Shown here: one piece after another, positions 52,661-54,623 of the stretch
Numbering within the stretch: position 1 is the first letter of the stretch
Layout: each line of letters starts with the position of its first letter
The notes under the pieces: generated by a model
Seen by the model: the letters and a program-made list of their open reading frames with translations, nothing else
Database searches by the model: none
Told to the model about the DNA's origin: nothing
Position numbers and translations under genes: made by a program
Source: Clostridium sp. C8-1-8
GTDB taxonomy: Bacteria; Bacillota; Clostridia; Clostridiales; Clostridiaceae
Direction of reading: 5' to 3'
Assembly: GCF_009928445.1 (NCBI RefSeq)
Contig: NZ_JAABNO010000034.1
Span: 1 to 54,623 of the forward strand
DNA length: 54,623 nucleotides

Positions 52661-53305
52661 TTTATTATCTCCTTTGTTTATGATTATTAAGCCGTACTAT
52701 TTTTAAATATATGCTATGTTTCAACATGCACTTTAATATTGCTTAAGTAAAAAATACTTATAAATTTTAAATACAAAAAGCCCCTGAAGCCTTTCATAAA
52801 TCCATATGAGGAAAAGCCGTCATGCAACTAAGTTTTATTTTTTCATATCCTATAAGTTTCTACTAAAACCTTGAAATGAATAATTTTGCATATGTAATAG
52901 ATTATAATTTCATATGCAGTGAAAAAATATATACTGACTAAAGTTTAACCTCATATTAAGGTAACATTAGGACATAAATAAATTCTACCATAGTAATATA
53001 TATTTTAAAGTTTTTCATACTGTAATCAAAAAAAGATTTTATTTTAATTATAGGTTATTAAATCATTTTTAAACTACTTTTACTATTTTGATTAATTATA
53101 AAAATTAAGAGTTGAGGATAACCTATATATGTTACTAGATTAATAAGCTTACTATAAAGTCATTAGTTTTGTAGTCTTATTTATGGCTAATAGCAGATAT
53201 ATATTAAAAGTCTTTAAAAGCTTATTGATTATTTTTATATAGTCCTAAGGGACTTAGTGTGAATATTTATATATTATATACTATATGAGATAAGGAGTGG
53301 ATAAA
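52661..53305. other. Divergent AT-rich intergenic region with repeat copy G
   Basis: Contains the repeat-like block at 52775-52855 and otherwise only AT-rich DNA. No gene is seen. Confidence 0.45.
52775..52855 (-). repeat. Dispersed intergenic repeat, copy G (minus strand, shortened)
   Basis: On the minus strand it reads CCTCATATGGATTTATGAAA then GGCTTCAGGGGCTTTTTG, matching the core and tail of copy C with an internal deletion. Confidence 0.55.
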
Positions 53306-53671
53306 ATGGATGCAAAGGATTTTATGGATTATGATAACTGGGTAGTAGTTGGGGATGTTGAAAATAATGATAAGTATGCATCTAAGATCTTAGCTAAGTT
53401 TAGCGACCATGGATATAATGTCAGCGGTGTAAATCCTAGATCTACAGTTGAATATGGCTATAAGAGTATAAAAGAAGTTCCTTATGAAGTTGAGGCTATT
53501 GATTTGTGCATAAATCCTAAGAGTGGAATTGAGGTAATAAAAGAGGCAAAAGACCTTGGTATAAAGCATGTTTTAATTCAACCAGGAGCAGAAAGTCCTG
53601 AAATATTAAATTATTGCAAGGATAATGGTATCGAAGCAGTTGAGGGATGTGCGTTGGTAGCTTTAAGCTAG
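53306..53671 (+). CDS. CoA-binding domain protein
   Basis: 121 residues from the ATG at 53306 (AAGGAG 8 bases upstream). Single Rossmann-like CoA_binding_2 domain: NWVVVGDVENNDKYASKI near 8-25, VSGVNPRS near 40, and LIQPGAESPEILNYCKDNG near 92. Homologous to the N-terminal part of succinyl-CoA synthetase alpha and to YccU-type proteins. Biological role unknown. Confidence 0.9.
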   Translation: MDAKDFMDYDNWVVVGDVENNDKYASKILAKFSDHGYNVSGVNPRSTVEYGYKSIKEVPYEVEAIDLCINPKSGIEVIKEAKDLGIKHVLIQPGAESPEILNYCKDNGIEAVEGCALVALS

Positions 53672-53764
53672 TATATAAAAGCATATCCAGGGCAATATAC
53701 TCTTAAAATGGCCAAATAAAAAATAAGGAGTTGAATAACCGTTGATTAACTGATTTCTTTAAGA

Positions 53765-53870
53765 GAATGATGTTAATATGTAGGGTAAAGCATATCCGAA
53801 TTTACGCCTTTGGAGTGCCGGGCCAAACGATAAGAATTACTAATTAATTATCGGGCACAGTGAAGAAGGA
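53765..53870 (+). other. GC-richer structured intergenic island
   Basis: ATATG/CATAT hairpin (53777-53797 region), then GTGCC pairing with GGCAC and CGATAA with TTATCG (53817-53862), leaving a one-sided bulge GGGCCAAA. GC content is visibly higher than in nearby intergenic DNA. It could be a small RNA or a leader of the ORF at 53922. It does not match a riboswitch class I know. Confidence 0.4.
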
Positions 53871-53921
53871 AGCAAACAAAGCTCTTATGGAGCTCTATAA
53901 GTTTTGCATAACGGTATATTT

Positions 53922-54074
53922 ATGGATGATAATAAGCACAGACAAAAAGATAGACCAAAAAGCAATGCAGAGCTAAGAAAAATGTTTCCAAAAGAAGGAG
54001 CATATATAGGGGAGAAAAATAAGGGCAAGGGAGACTTCCAGGATAGACATAAAGATCATAGTGGTCAATATTAA
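53922..54074 (+). CDS. Small hydrophilic protein of unknown function
   Basis: 50 residues, MDDNKHRQKDRPKSNAELRK, then MFPKEGAYIGEKNKGKGDFQ, ending HSGQY; very polar and basic, with no membrane or signal segment. No good ribosome binding site precedes the ATG; a TTG six codons upstream (53904) has GGAG 11 bases away. The residue pattern looks like a real small protein, perhaps spore related, but the family is not recognised. Confidence 0.45.
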   Translation: MDDNKHRQKDRPKSNAELRKMFPKEGAYIGEKNKGKGDFQDRHKDHSGQY

Positions 54075-54076
54075 TT

Positions 54077-54280
54077 TTAATATATAGATTTTAATATGAA
54101 GTGGTACGTCTAAAGATGAACCACTTCAACTTGAAAAGTATTTTTAAAGCTCCTCTGGATTCTGAGAGGAGAATTAAAAATGTAAATTTTAATATGAAGT
54201 GGTACGTCTATATAAAGATGGACCACTTTAATCTGAAAACTACTTTAAAACTCTTCTATATTTGGAGAGTGAAACTTAAA
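54077..54280 (+). repeat. Tandem pair of about 100-base hairpin repeats
   Basis: Both units start TTTTAATATGAAGTGGTACG and form GAAGTGGT/ACCACTTC-type hairpins (54098-54127 and 54195-54230), followed by a second hairpin (CTCCTCT/AGAGGAG in the first, CTCTT/GAGAG in the second). The second unit begins near 54187. The 80-codon frame that runs through them is a by-product. Confidence 0.7.
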
Positions 54281-54485
54281 GACATAAAACTAAAATTTTT
54301 AAAATACAAATTAGATACTGAAGTTGATGTTTTCATAAATTAAACTGATTTAATATGGTATAAAGTGGCTGTAAAACAGCAATTTGACTATAAAAATAAA
54401 GCTATAAAAAGTAATCCTAAGCAATCATTTGATAAATATGCGTAATTAAATTTAAAAGATAAATTTAAATTTTTTTAAAAAAGTG
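54281..54485 (+). other. AT-rich region before the tRNA promoter
   Basis: A third, weaker TAATATGGTATAAAGTGGCT start near 54352 recalls the tandem repeats. No gene is seen. Confidence 0.4.
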
Positions 54486-54514
54486 TTGACACTTAGTCTT
54501 ATTTTTTGTAATAT
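54486..54514 (+). promoter_or_regulatory. Strong promoter of the tRNA-Glu transcript
   Basis: Perfect TTGACA (54486-54491), 17-base spacer, TAATAT (54509-54514). Nearly the same design as the rRNA promoter at 78-106. Confidence 0.9.
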
Positions 54515-54568
54515 ATCTATTGTTGGGTCGTGAAAACGACAAATAAATTAATGATTAAAACTTAATAT

Positions 54569-54623
54569 GGCTCCTTGGTCAAGCGGTCAAGACACCACCC
54601 TTTCACGGTGGTAACAGGGGTTC
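54569..54623 (+). tRNA. tRNA-Glu (anticodon TTC), cut by the window end
   Basis: Begins GGCTCCTTGGTCAAGCGG (acceptor and D arm). The anticodon arm CCACC-CTTTCAC-GGTGG gives anticodon TTC, and the T arm starts with CAGGGGTTC. The last 20 or so bases lie outside the window. Confidence 0.95.

Noticed and set aside
53817..53870. Partial resemblance to a c-di-GMP-I riboswitch (GGGC-AAA before a helix)
   Set aside because: The second conserved half (GACGCAAAGCC and the tetraloop receptor) is missing.
54101..54343. 80-codon plus-strand ORF with internally repeated residues
   Set aside because: The repeats come from the tandem DNA hairpins. There is no convincing ribosome binding site, and the composition follows the DNA repeat.
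1..54623. CRISPR arrays, phage or IS genes
   Set aside because: I found no regularly spaced direct repeats, transposase or integrase. Only small non-coding repeats are present.

Overview
The window is the replication-origin region of a low-GC, spore-forming Firmicute, almost certainly a Clostridium (sensu lato). The support is the AT-rich sequence, the strong AGGAGG ribosome binding sites, the gene order rrn-gyrA-gyrB-remB-recF-S4-dnaN-dnaA / rpmH-rnpA-yidD-yidC-jag-mnmE-mnmG-rsmG-noc-soj-spo0J, and sporulation-linked genes (yyaC, a ytvI-type permease, a LonC-type protease). No transposase, prophage or CRISPR array is visible. This is core chromosome, so the novelty lies mainly between the genes.

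Layout. (1) 1-9583, minus strand: the promoter and leader of an rRNA operon that leaves the window on the left, then gyrA, gyrB, remB, recF, an S4 protein, dnaN and dnaA. (2) oriC is bipartite: 11 DnaA boxes between dnaA and rpmH, and three boxes plus a GC-rich spacer, a DnaA-trio and an AT-rich unwinding element between dnaA and dnaN. (3) 10124-20774, plus strand: ribosome, RNase P, membrane insertion and tRNA/rRNA modification genes, then the segregation genes noc, soj and spo0J with two exact parS sites and a Noc-box-like palindrome inside mnmE. (4) 21139-25989: a head-on block (yyaC, permease, cysteine desulfurase) and small conserved genes including an MscS channel. (5) 26030-39013: rpsF-ssb-rpsR, a membrane glycosyltransferase with an LtaS-like enzyme, then MazG-like, DUF2232, gdpP, rplI, lonC and dnaB. 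(6) 39045-54623: scattered housekeeping genes (mgtE, hsp20-like, glpK, proC, trhO, purA, DUF1858, acyl-ACP thioesterase, FAD protein, CoA-binding protein) separated by long intergenic regions, ending in a tRNA-Glu gene cut by the window edge.

Genes point away from oriC on both sides, so transcription mostly follows replication. The exceptions on the right arm are yyaC-ytvI-csd, the hsp20-like gene and the FAD protein.

Most interesting non-coding items: a candidate Fur-controlled small RNA (promoter, Fur box, terminator, no convincing ORF) at 46338-46567; a structured leader of mgtE with mutually exclusive helices that can expose or hide the ribosome binding site; a second promoter-hairpin-terminator unit beside parS; a branched 220-base structured element at 46037-46253; a dispersed intergenic repeat family; and a 96-base MITE-like element with perfect 19-base terminal inverted repeats. 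All functional statements are from reading the sequence only; no searches or folding programs were run.
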